Positions 1-6,525 of a DNA stretch of 17,299 nt are shown here, one piece after another. The DNA is taken from contig DATHET010000143.1 in NCBI GenBank assembly GCA_035490315.1, forward strand, positions 1 through 17,299, written 5' to 3'. The stretch is from JADJQU01 sp035490315 (GTDB lineage Bacteria; Planctomycetota; UBA1135; GCA-002686595). Position numbers and translations under genes: made by a program. The notes below the pieces were generated by a model. The model was not told the DNA's origin and ran no database searches. It was given only the letters and a program-made list of their open reading frames with translations. Numbering within the stretch: the stretch's first letter is position 1; every line of letters starts with the position of its first letter.

Positions 1-19
1 GCCGAGCTCGCTCGTGCGA

Positions 20-694
20 TTAACCCAGAACCGACGTCAAGAACTCGCCGACCAGCCTGATCTCCTCGATCACGACTTCGTGCTGCATCGGATACTCGTG
101 CCAGTCGACGCGATACCCCGCGGCCTTCAGCGCATCGGCCGAGCCCTTCCCGCGCTGGCGGCCGACCATCGGATCACGCGTGCCGTGGCACATCAGGATC
201 GGCACGTCGCGATTCGCGGGCGTTGCCTCCGCCGCGAGCGAATCAGCGAGCACCATGTACGTCGAAAGACCGATGACTCCCGCGAGCCGCTCGGGATAGC
301 GCACGCCGGTGAACAGCGCGATCGCTCCGCCCTGCGAGAAACCCGCCAGGACGATGCGCGAAGTCGGCACGCCGCGCTGGTTCTCGCGCTCGATCAAGCG
401 TTTCACGGCCTCGGCCGAACGCCGCACGCCGACCTGGTCGTGGCGTTTCTCGAGATCGATGTCGCCGATGTCGTACCAGGCCGGCATCACGAAGCCGTTG
501 TTGATCGACACGGGAATTCGCGGCGCGTGCGGGAACACGAAGCGCACGGCGAGTTTCTCGTCGAGGCCCAGCGCGGGCACGATCGGGACGAAATCGTTTC
601 CGTCCGCGCCCAGACCGTGCAGCCAGATCACGCAGGCGCGCGCGGCGACGTCGGGCTCGAGCTCGACGGCGTCCAACAGGCCTTGCGCGCTCAT
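20..694 (-). CDS. Alpha/beta-hydrolase carboxylesterase (phospholipase/carboxylesterase family)
   Basis: This 224-residue protein matches the cytosolic carboxylesterase / lysophospholipase-like family (EstB/YpfH/APT1 type), which hydrolyses short carboxylic esters or acyl thioesters. Residues 21-36 hold the oxyanion-region motif beginning VIWLHGLGADG. The nucleophile is Ser120 in GFSQGG, the acid Asp174 in CHGTRD, and the base His205 in YPMQHE, so the triad is complete. The length is typical for the family and no signal peptide is seen. The ATG at 694 is chosen because homology starts just after it and because it overlaps the upstream stop as ATGA (691-694), which suggests translational coupling to the 121-residue protein. 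The same frame continues open upstream to 1078, but that part overlaps the neighbour and lacks homology. The physiological substrate cannot be read from the sequence. Confidence 0.9.
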   Translation of the reverse strand: MSAQGLLDAVELEPDVAARACVIWLHGLGADGNDFVPIVPALGLDEKLAVRFVFPHAPRIPVSINNGFVMPAWYDIGDIDLEKRHDQVGVRRSAEAVKRLIERENQRGVPTSRIVLAGFSQGGAIALFTGVRYPERLAGVIGLSTYMVLADSLAAEATPANRDVPILMCHGTRDPMVGRQRGKGSADALKAAGYRVDWHEYPMQHEVVIEEIRLVGEFLTSVLG

Positions 695-1056
695 GCCGGC
701 CTCGCGTTGCCGTCGACCCAGGTGATCGGTCGGTGCTTCAGCGCGTAGCGCTCGACCAGCTTGTCGGCGAACGCCTCCATGAAGGGATCGCATTCCTCGA
801 GCGTGCGGGCGATGGCGCGCAGGTGGACCAGCTCGGTGAGCTCGCCGGGCAGGCCGATCAAGGGCACGCCGCCCTCGAGCACGCAGATCGACGTGCAATA
901 GCCCTGGCCAGGCCCATGCGTGTGGAAGTTCAGGATCAGCTCGCGCTGCTCCTTCGCCGCGTCCGCGAGCTTCGGACCGTAGGAAGCGTGGGCGCGGATC
1001 TTGTCGATCGCCACGTCGAAGAACGCGAGCAGCTCGGCGTGGCGTTGGTCCATCAT
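691..1056 (-). CDS. Conserved-looking hypothetical protein, 121 aa
   Basis: I do not recognise this protein. It is 121 residues, soluble and mixed-charge, with no membrane segment or signal peptide. Visible features are a central segment with FHTHGPGQGYCTSICVLEGG at about residues 44-63 (Gly, His and two Cys), and an acidic/hydrophobic helical C-terminal half. Its stop overlaps the esterase start by 4 nt (ATGA), so the two proteins are probably made together and may share a substrate. Two tandem ATG codons (1056 and 1053) could both serve as start, and no convincing Shine-Dalgarno sequence precedes them. The frame is taken as real because its composition looks protein-like, while the overlapping reading of the esterase frame is Arg/Pro-rich and shadow-like. 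Confidence 0.7.
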   Translation of the reverse strand: MMDQRHAELLAFFDVAIDKIRAHASYGPKLADAAKEQRELILNFHTHGPGQGYCTSICVLEGGVPLIGLPGELTELVHLRAIARTLEECDPFMEAFADKLVERYALKHRPITWVDGNARPA

Positions 1057-1074
1057 GGGGCGGCGGAGTGTAGA

Positions 1075-1116
1075 GCACGCCCTGAGACCTGGCGAGCGCC
1101 AGGCGTCAGGGCGTGC
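1075..1116. repeat. 42-nt perfect-armed inverted repeat in the gap between genes
   Basis: An 11-bp perfect stem (1075-1085 with 1106-1116) encloses a second 7-bp perfect stem (CCTGGCG at 1088-1094 with CGCCAGG at 1097-1103), separated by a 2x2 internal loop. It lies immediately downstream of the glycosyltransferase stop on the minus strand and upstream of the 121-aa gene. It could end or stabilise the transcript of the glycosyltransferase gene. There is no T-run on either side, so it is not a textbook intrinsic terminator. Confidence 0.75.
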
Positions 1117-1143
1117 GTCCCCCCCTCGGTCCCCCCCAAACGA

Positions 1144-2034
1144 TCAGGCGCCGTCGACCGGGGCCCTCACGCTGTACAGCGCTTCCCGATCCAGCCTCAC
1201 GAAGCTGGTCTCGATCAGCAATTTGGCCTGGGGCTGCGGCATCGGCGCTCGCACGCTGTTCAGCAGGCTGCGCACTTTCCACAGGTCGTCCAGGCGAACG
1301 AAGTCGGTCCAGGACAGCGAGTCCTTCGAATCCGAGTTGTGCGAGAAGCGCACCGGGCACTCGATCACCTGCAGCCCCATGCGCGCGGCGAGCGCGATCC
1401 ACTCGACGCAGAAAGTCGCGCGCTCCAGGCGTGCGCGCTCGGCGATGCGACGCGCGGCGTCGCGCTTGAAAGCGATCAAGCCGCAGAACAGGTCGCGCGC
1501 CCCGAGCGGGACGAGCATGCGGGCCGCGGCGCCGAACACAGCCTCCGCGGCGCGACGGCCGGCGGGGCGCTGCGAGCGCACGCTGGCGCCGTTGAGCTTG
1601 CGCGAGGCGATCGCGACGTCGGCGCCGGCCGCGAGGCAATCGAGCAGGGCGATCGCGTCCTCGACCGGCGCGGCGAGGCCGACTTCGGCGAGCAGGACTT
1701 GCTTGCCTTCCGCGAGCAGGAGCCCGGAACGCGCGGCGGAGCCCAGGCCCTTGCGCACGTCGTTGCGCACCAGGCGCAACCTGTCGAAGTGCTCCGCCCA
1801 CTGGGCCACGACCTGCTGCACGCCGTCGCGGCTGCCGTCGTCGACGATCAGCACTTCGGCGGAGATTCGCGAACGCTCGAGGAATGCAGCGACGCGCTTG
1901 AGGCTCACGCCGATGCGAGCGGCGTCATCCGAGGTGGCGAAGACGATGCTCAAATCCAATCCAATGCTGCGCCGCGCATCCACGGCGCGAGTCCTGCCCA
2001 CCGCCACTTCGCGCGGTTTCTCGAATTTCCCCAC
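1144..2034 (-). CDS. Family 2 glycosyltransferase, dolichyl-phosphate glucosyltransferase-like, with degenerate DxD
   Basis: This 296-residue protein has a GT-A fold resembling bacterial ALG5/DPM1-like polyprenyl-phosphate sugar transferases. The nucleotide-binding VDDGS motif is at residues 64-68, followed by a KGLGSAARSGL segment (about 95-105) typical of this subgroup, and DLFCGLIAFKRDAA (about 181-194), where family members usually carry a D-x-x-x-G-F/L-K signature. The metal-binding position normally read as DADLSTP is here EVGLAAP (residues 117-123), so both aspartates are lost. No membrane helix is seen, so it is probably cytosolic or peripheral. The GTG start at 2034 is supported by an AAGGGGGA ribosome-binding site just upstream. 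It is either a divergent transferase using another metal ligand or a catalytically weak relative. Confidence 0.75.
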   Translation of the reverse strand: MGKFEKPREVAVGRTRAVDARRSIGLDLSIVFATSDDAARIGVSLKRVAAFLERSRISAEVLIVDDGSRDGVQQVVAQWAEHFDRLRLVRNDVRKGLGSAARSGLLLAEGKQVLLAEVGLAAPVEDAIALLDCLAAGADVAIASRKLNGASVRSQRPAGRRAAEAVFGAAARMLVPLGARDLFCGLIAFKRDAARRIAERARLERATFCVEWIALAARMGLQVIECPVRFSHNSDSKDSLSWTDFVRLDDLWKVRSLLNSVRAPMPQPQAKLLIETSFVRLDREALYSVRAPVDGA

Positions 2035-2064
2035 GTGTTCCCCCTTCGAAAGCCCCCAAACCCC
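2029..2064 (-). promoter_or_regulatory. Four G-runs spanning the RBS and start of the glycosyltransferase gene
   Basis: On the minus strand four runs of 4-5 G lie within 36 nt (complements of 2061-2064, 2053-2057, 2040-2044 and 2029-2032) with loops of 3, 8 and 7 nt. The third run is the Shine-Dalgarno sequence and the fourth directly overlaps the GTG start. The pattern fits the intramolecular G-quadruplex formula. A regulatory role is inference only. Confidence 0.4.
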
Positions 2065-2137
2065 AAGCGTTGACTGGGCAGATCGGCCCCGCGCGGAGTG
2101 AGTCTTGAGAGAACTGCAGTAAGGATAGAGTCTTCGT

Positions 2138-2875
2138 TCAGCTGATCGCGTACCAGGCTCGGCCGATCCACTCGTGCACGGCCCAGGAGCTCTCTCGCAG
2201 GCCGCGCGCGGAAGGGATCCACGAGCGGAAATCGAGCTTCGAAAAGCTTCGCCAGCCTGTTCCGGCCGCGCGAGCCGTCAGACCGGCGCGGTGGAACTCT
2301 TCCAGAGCGCGCGCTTCGTGCCAGGCCTGGGTGACGACCAGCACGCGCTCGATGTGCTCGGCGCGCAGAATTTCAGCGGAAAACGAGGCATTTTCGCGAG
2401 TGTCGGCCGATCGTTCCTCGCGCCAACGGACCGCGACGGCGAAGTCGCGCTCGAGCGTTTCGGCCATGGCGACTGCGAGCGCAGGCTCGCCCTCGCGCAT
2501 CACTCCGGCGCTGACCAGGATCGGCAGGTCGTGCTCTCGAGCGAGCTTCGCGCCGTAGCGCAATCGCTCGAGCGTTAACGGACCGACACTCGCGCCGCCG
2601 TATTCTGGTGCGAAAGAATTTCCGTCCGCGCCGAGCACGACGATCGCCTGGGCATCGCCGACGTCCAGCTCGCCGCTCGGCGCAGCTCCCTGCAGGCTCA
2701 CCGCGAGAAAAGTCGCGACCACCGGCATGGAAAGCAGCACGAGCAGTCCCAAGGCTCCGCCGAGCAGGACGCGACCCGTGCGCGGCCGCCGCCGCAGGAG
2801 CGCGAATCCCACGATGGCCGCGAGGTACAGGCACAGGGGCGGCATCACCAGGAGTTTCAGCGCATCGACGAACAT
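2138..2875 (-). CDS. ElyC/SanA/YdcF (DUF218) family membrane protein
   Basis: This 245-residue protein has two N-terminal hydrophobic helices (about residues 4-26 and 33-58) followed by a DUF218 domain on the periplasmic side, the arrangement of Escherichia coli ElyC. Family members are linked to envelope and peptidoglycan-precursor homeostasis. Family motifs visible are AIVVLGADG (about 83-91), TLERLRYGAKLAR, the acidic patch ERSADTRENA, VLVVTQAWHEARA, and a C-terminal HEWIGRAWY. The start was set at ATG 2875 because the hydrophobic helix begins there. The open frame extends to 3100, but that part is Arg/Ala-rich and overlaps the divergent GIY-YIG gene. GTG at 2878 is an equally possible start. 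The gene is followed after about 100 nt by the glycosyltransferase on the same strand, compatible with an envelope-related unit. Confidence 0.82.
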   Translation of the reverse strand: MFVDALKLLVMPPLCLYLAAIVGFALLRRRPRTGRVLLGGALGLLVLLSMPVVATFLAVSLQGAAPSGELDVGDAQAIVVLGADGNSFAPEYGGASVGPLTLERLRYGAKLAREHDLPILVSAGVMREGEPALAVAMAETLERDFAVAVRWREERSADTRENASFSAEILRAEHIERVLVVTQAWHEARALEEFHRAGLTARAAGTGWRSFSKLDFRSWIPSARGLRESSWAVHEWIGRAWYAIS

Positions 2876-2879
2876 CACA

Positions 2880-2893
2880 CTCGCCGCGGCGAG
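2880..2893. promoter_or_regulatory. 14-bp perfect palindrome in the divergent intergenic region
   Basis: CTCGCCGCGGCGAG is a perfect palindrome lying 4 nt upstream of the ElyC-like start, in the 63-nt region between two divergent genes. It could be an operator or a leader hairpin. In such GC-rich DNA it may also be chance. Confidence 0.25.
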
Positions 2894-2938
2894 CCTCGCG
2901 ATTGTAGCCTCGTGCCCGCGATGGAAGCCGCGAGCCGC

Positions 2939-3187
2939 ATGAGCTGGTGGGTGTACGTGCTCGTCTCGCGCACGAGCGCTTCGACCTATGTCGGCACGAC
3001 CCTGGATGCGGAGCGCCGCTTGCGCCAGCACAACGGGCTCGAGCGCGGGGGCGCGCGACGCACCCACGCCGGCCGCCCCTGGGTCTGCGCGCGACTCCAC
3101 GGTCCCTTCGCCGACCGCGGCGCTGCCCAGAGCGTCGAAGCGCGGATCAAGCGCGCTCGCGGCGCCCGCCGGTTTGCGAAAGATTGA
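2939..3187 (+). CDS. Small GIY-YIG domain protein (UPF0213/YhbQ-like)
   Basis: This 82-residue single-domain protein has the GIY-YIG nuclease layout: WVYVLVSRTSASTYVG for the two tyrosine strands (residues 4-19), the catalytic-type arginine segment AERRLRQHN (about 23-31), and a conserved glutamate in VEARIKR near the C-terminus. Standalone members of this size are proposed DNA-nicking or DNA-repair-associated nucleases, and their biological role is poorly defined. ATG 2939 aligns the domain with the protein start and has GGAAG 11 nt upstream. An in-frame ATG at 2921 and a GTG at 2912 would add 6 or 9 residues. The gene is divergent from the ElyC-like gene and has an 81-nt gap to the next gene. 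Confidence 0.8.
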   Translation: MSWWVYVLVSRTSASTYVGTTLDAERRLRQHNGLERGGARRTHAGRPWVCARLHGPFADRGAAQSVEARIKRARGARRFAKD

Positions 3188-3268
3188 CGGGCGAGAGGAA
3201 AGTTCGCGCCGGCCGTCTTCACCACTTTGCGATCACGTTATATCCTCACCGCCCCCTTGACCCGCGCG

Positions 3269-3553
3269 ATGGCTCCCCAGCAGATCACCGTCCGTATTCC
3301 GTCGCAGCTTCGCGATTGTTGCGCCGGCGCGCGGGAGCTCAAGGTCTCGGCCTCGAGCCCGGGCGAGGTCCTGAGCCAGCTCGAGTCTCTCTATCCCTCG
3401 CTGCACCGCAGCGTGTGCGACGAGACCGGCCGCGTGCGTCGTCACATCGGGTTGTTCGTGAATTCAGCGCTCGTACAGGATCGCGAGGCACTCGACACGG
3501 CACTTTCGCCGGGCGACGTCGTATCGATCTTCACGGCGGTATCAGGAGGTTAG
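3269..3553 (+). CDS. MoaD/ThiS family ubiquitin-like sulfur-carrier protein
   Basis: This 94-residue beta-grasp protein ends exactly in a Gly-Gly tail (FTAVSGG), the hallmark of sulfur carriers that are adenylated and thiocarboxylated at the C-terminal glycine. Visible motifs are VRIPSQLRD near the start, a central HIGLFVNS segment, and LSPGDVVSIFTAVSGG at the end. ATG 3269 is chosen because the beta-grasp fold begins right after it. An upstream in-frame ATG at 3227 would add 14 unrelated residues. No clear Shine-Dalgarno sequence precedes it. The stop is only 2 nt from the next gene, whose ribosome-binding site lies inside this coding sequence, so the two are coupled. No molybdopterin or thiamine gene is nearby, so the sulfur acceptor is unknown. 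Confidence 0.88.
   Translation: MAPQQITVRIPSQLRDCCAGARELKVSASSPGEVLSQLESLYPSLHRSVCDETGRVRRHIGLFVNSALVQDREALDTALSPGDVVSIFTAVSGG
3544..3550 (+). promoter_or_regulatory. Strong Shine-Dalgarno sequence for the Asp-box propeller gene
   Basis: AGGAGGT, inside the last codons of the MoaD-like gene, lies 5 nt before ATG 3556. It fixes the start of the downstream protein in a frame that is open much further upstream (to 2947). Confidence 0.85.
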
Positions 3554-3555
3554 AC

Positions 3556-4650
3556 ATGTCGGAGCGCGTGATCCTCAGCATCGGCACGAAGAAGGGCCTG
3601 TACGTCGCGGAAGCCTCGAAGTCGCGGCGCAAATTCTCGCTGCGCGGTCCGTCAGGATCCGGCGTTGCGGTGTACTCGACCCTGATCGACAAGCGCGGCA
3701 GCACTCCGAAGATCTTGGCCTCGAGCTGCAACCCCTTCTTCGGAATGAAGCTGCTGCGTTCGAACGACCTCGGCAAGAAGTTCAAGGAGACCAAGTCCGC
3801 GCCCGTGTTCCCGAAGGAAGACGGGCGCGCGATGGCCAACATCTGGTCCTTGCAGCCCGGCGACGGCAAGAAGGACCTGTGGTGCGGCGTCGAGCCTGCG
3901 TCCTTGTTCAAGAGCCAGGACGGAGGCGATTCCTGGGAGCTGGTCCCGGGCATCAGCAACCACGAGCACGCGCGTCAATGGCATCCCGGCAATGGCGGGC
4001 TGTGCTTGCACACCATCGTGCGCCAGGGCAATCGCATGCACCTGGGGATCTCGACCGGCGGCCATTATCTCAGCGAGGACAACGGCAAGACCTTCGAGGC
4101 CTCGAACAAGGGCATCGGCGCGGGCTTCGTCCCCGACCCGAGCCCCGTGTTCGGTCAATGCGTGCACAAGATCGCCGCTCACCCCGACGCGCCGGGCAGG
4201 CTCTACATGCAGAACCACGGCGGCTGGCCCGATCGCCCCGGCATCGGCGTGTTGCGCAGCGACGACCACGGCCACTCCTGGCGCTCGATCGCCAAGGGTT
4301 TGCCGAGCGATTTCGGCTTCCCGATCCTCGTCCACCCCCACGATCCCGACACGGTCTATGTGATGCCGCTCGAGGTGCCTTCTCGCACTTGCCCGGACGG
4401 AGCCCCCGCCGTGTGGCGCAGCGAGAACGGCGGCAATTCCTGGAGCCGGATGGCGCGCGGCTTCCCGAAGAAGGAGAGCTGGTTCACGGTGCTGCGCGAC
4501 GCGATGGACATCGACGACGCCGCTTCGCCCGCGCTGTACTTCGGCACGACGACCGGCCAGTTGTGGATCGGCCACGACGGCGGCGAGGAATGGACCTGCC
4601 TGTTCGATTCCTTGCCGCCGATCAACTGCGTCAAGGTCGCGGTCGTGTGA
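3556..4650 (+). CDS. Asp-box (BNR/sialidase-like) beta-propeller protein
   Basis: This 364-residue protein carries six Asp-box motifs (S-x-D-x-G-x-T-W type) at about residues 69-76, 120-127 (SQDGGDSW), 173-180 (SEDNGKTF), 235-242 (SDDHGHSW), 289-296 (SENGGNSW) and 339-346. Their spacing of roughly 50-60 residues predicts a six-bladed propeller of the sialidase / sortilin-VPS10-like superfamily. The protein begins MSERVILSIGTKKGLY without a signal peptide, so it is probably cytoplasmic and unlikely to be a secreted sialidase. A perfect AGGAGGT ribosome-binding site fixes the start. It is coupled to the sulfur-carrier gene, which suggests that it works with the carrier or its substrate. The catalytic activity, if any, cannot be assigned. 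Confidence 0.85.
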   Translation: MSERVILSIGTKKGLYVAEASKSRRKFSLRGPSGSGVAVYSTLIDKRGSTPKILASSCNPFFGMKLLRSNDLGKKFKETKSAPVFPKEDGRAMANIWSLQPGDGKKDLWCGVEPASLFKSQDGGDSWELVPGISNHEHARQWHPGNGGLCLHTIVRQGNRMHLGISTGGHYLSEDNGKTFEASNKGIGAGFVPDPSPVFGQCVHKIAAHPDAPGRLYMQNHGGWPDRPGIGVLRSDDHGHSWRSIAKGLPSDFGFPILVHPHDPDTVYVMPLEVPSRTCPDGAPAVWRSENGGNSWSRMARGFPKKESWFTVLRDAMDIDDAASPALYFGTTTGQLWIGHDGGEEWTCLFDSLPPINCVKVAVV

Positions 4651-4675
4651 GCACGGCCCTCCGGGGTGCTGCTCA
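4648..4675. terminator. Hairpin between convergent genes, possible bidirectional terminator
   Basis: TGAGCA (4648-4653) pairs with TGCTCA (4670-4675). An alternative inner pairing joins GCAC with GTGC and CCC with GGG. The hairpin fills the 22-nt gap between two convergent stop codons and overlaps both ends. It lacks a T-run, so termination strength is uncertain. Confidence 0.45.
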
Positions 4676-6439
4676 GGAGCCGATCGTGTATTCCAGACCG
4701 GCGGTCAAGGCCGAGTTGGCCGGAGGCGGATAGCCGGGGTCGCGGCCCCAGAACTGGCAATCGACCACCGTTCCGATCGCCGTGAGGAAGGCTGCCGGGT
4801 TGCCGCCGAGTGAACCGGTCGCATAGGCATTCATGTCGATCGAGAAAACACCCGTGCAGTCGTGATTCGGCATCGGTGAGCCGCCCGAGTTCAATCCGAT
4901 CGAACGCCGGATCGGGGGATGCACGCATAGAATGCCGCCCTGGAAGGGCTGCGCGAGCTGGCCGGCGCTCGAATACATCAACAACCCGGGCTTGCTGTTC
5001 ATCACGTTGCTCCCGGTCAGCGTGAAGCCTGATCCCTGGGTTGCACTCACCACGCCGATGAAGGCCATCACCGGCAAGCAAGCCATCGAGTTGACCTTCG
5101 CGGTGCAATACAGGACGGGCTGAGCAAAGAAGGGGCCGCGCGTGAATACATCTTCCGAGTTGTTGAGATCGTTGGTGACCAGGTTGGACGCGCGGGAGTG
5201 GAAGGCCGCGCGCAATCCGTCGCCCGAGAGCGTGCCTCCGCCGGACGGCTGGTTGGCCTGTGCCAGCGCCGTGTTCACGCTCCAGAGCGAGTTCACTCCC
5301 AGGCTCAAATCGCGCACGAAGACGTCGGAATCGCCATTCAAGTCGCTGGGGACCAGGTCTGGCGCGTTGCTTTCGAAGGAAATGAAGCGACCGTCCGCGG
5401 AGAGCGCGGGCTCGCGTGCCTCGAAACTCGACTGGGCACCCGCCGCGGTCAGATTGGCGCGGATCGTCGTGCCGGCGAGCAGATCGTGGACGAAGACGTC
5501 CTGTGCGTTGTTGGTGTCGCCAGGAACGAGGTTGAAGGCGAAGGACTCGTAAGCGACGAAGCGTCCGTCGGCGGAAATGGCGGGGTTGTAGGACTCCATG
5601 ATTCCCTGAACGCCCGTACTCGAGACGCTGGCGCGCACCGTGGTGCCCGCCTGACGATCGCGGACGAACACGTCCCACTTGTTGTTCGAGTCCCCCACGA
5701 CCAGGTTGCTCGCGAAGCTGGCGAAGGCCACGAACCGGCCGTCGGCGGAGATCGGGGTCGTCCGCCATGGATAGCTGCCACCGCCGCTCCACGCGTTCGC
5801 TTCCGCCCCGAAGCTGTCGACGCTGACCCGCTCGGTGACACCCGTCGTCAGATCGTGGACGAAGACGTCCACCCAGCCATTGGTCTCGCCCAGAACCAGG
5901 TTGGAAGCCTGGCTGGCGAAGGCCACGTACCTGCCATCCGCGGACATCACGGGCGCATGCGACCAGTCGTCCGACTGACCACCCGACGAGTCCACGCTGA
6001 CTCGCACCGTCGATCCGGCGAGCGTGTCGCGAACGAAGACGTCCTTCACGCTATTGAAGTCGTTGGGAACGAGGTTCGTGGCGATGCTCGCGAACGCGAC
6101 ATATCGGCCGTCCCCCGAAATGCTCGCCGAGGTCGAGGCATCGTTGCCCTCCACGCCGTTGGAGTCGACGCTCACGCGCAGCAGAGTCCCGCTGATGCGG
6201 CCGCTTGCGAATACGTCGCTTTTCGCGTTCGTGTCGTTGCTCACGAGGTCGGCGGCATCGCTCTCGAAAGCGACCCAAATCCCGTCCAGGGAGATCGAGG
6301 GATACACCGAGCTGCCGCTGGCGGCCTGGTCGGAGGTGCCGGTGCTGGCGAGCTCCGTGACGAGACTCTGGGCATGAACGGTCGCGGAAACGAGCCCGCT
6401 CGCCAGGAACACGACGCTCGCGGGGACGATTTTTCGCAT
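4673..6439 (-). CDS. Exported seven-repeat PD40/TolB-like beta-propeller with Cys-containing C-terminal domain
   Basis: This 588-residue protein starts with a Sec signal peptide (MRKIVPASVVFLASGLVSAT, probable cleavage after VHA, about residue 23). Seven repeats of the form S-x-DGRYVAFxSxAxNLVxxDxNxxxDVFVRD start near residues 49, 107, 165, 230, 288, 346 and 404, a pitch of 58-65 residues that fits a seven-bladed propeller. The Asp/Asn-rich D-x-N-x-x-x-D segments look like calcium sites. Residues 444-588 form a separate domain with cysteines at 445, 454, 505, 528 and 561 and the segment CQFWGRDPG, resembling tails seen in planctomycete exported proteins. It is probably periplasmic or secreted, and no enzymatic role is evident. 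No Shine-Dalgarno sequence precedes ATG 6439; a hairpin abuts the start instead. Confidence 0.88.
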   Translation of the reverse strand: MRKIVPASVVFLASGLVSATVHAQSLVTELASTGTSDQAASGSSVYPSISLDGIWVAFESDAADLVSNDTNAKSDVFASGRISGTLLRVSVDSNGVEGNDASTSASISGDGRYVAFASIATNLVPNDFNSVKDVFVRDTLAGSTVRVSVDSSGGQSDDWSHAPVMSADGRYVAFASQASNLVLGETNGWVDVFVHDLTTGVTERVSVDSFGAEANAWSGGGSYPWRTTPISADGRFVAFASFASNLVVGDSNNKWDVFVRDRQAGTTVRASVSSTGVQGIMESYNPAISADGRFVAYESFAFNLVPGDTNNAQDVFVHDLLAGTTIRANLTAAGAQSSFEAREPALSADGRFISFESNAPDLVPSDLNGDSDVFVRDLSLGVNSLWSVNTALAQANQPSGGGTLSGDGLRAAFHSRASNLVTNDLNNSEDVFTRGPFFAQPVLYCTAKVNSMACLPVMAFIGVVSATQGSGFTLTGSNVMNSKPGLLMYSSAGQLAQPFQGGILCVHPPIRRSIGLNSGGSPMPNHDCTGVFSIDMNAYATGSLGGNPAAFLTAIGTVVDCQFWGRDPGYPPPANSALTAGLEYTIGS

Positions 6440-6463
6440 GGGGCACTCAGTCTAGCCTGCCCC
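6440..6463 (-). promoter_or_regulatory. Inverted repeat abutting the start codon of the exported propeller gene
   Basis: GGGGCA and TGCCCC arms (6440-6445 and 6458-6463) enclose 12 nt and end directly at the ATG. In the mRNA the 3' arm would touch the start codon where a Shine-Dalgarno sequence is expected but absent. It could control translation. Function is inferred only. Confidence 0.35.
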
Positions 6464-6469
6464 ATCGAT

Positions 6470-6499
6470 GACTGCTGGAACGGAGCTCGTTGTGCAGTC
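6470..6499 (-). terminator. Weak hairpin downstream of argH
   Basis: GACTGC (6470-6475) and GCAGTC (6494-6499) form a 6-bp stem with an 18-nt loop, 27 nt beyond the argH stop and before the next minus-strand gene. No T-run follows, so termination here is only suggested by its position at the operon end. Confidence 0.25.
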
Positions 6500-6525
6500 G
6501 AGCCATGTCTCCAGAGAGCGGCGAT

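Noticed and set aside
2041..2137. A promoter for the glycosyltransferase gene
   Set aside because: TATCCT on the minus strand resembles a -10 box but has no acceptable -35 partner, so no promoter is called.
2947..4650. A 567-codon open frame suggesting a large fusion before the Asp-box propeller
   Set aside because: It crosses the GIY-YIG and MoaD genes out of frame; AGGAGGT plus ATG 3556 marks the real start.
3556..4650. Secreted sialidase
   Set aside because: There is no signal peptide and Asp-boxes alone do not prove sialidase activity. I could not recognise the arginine triad of true sialidases.
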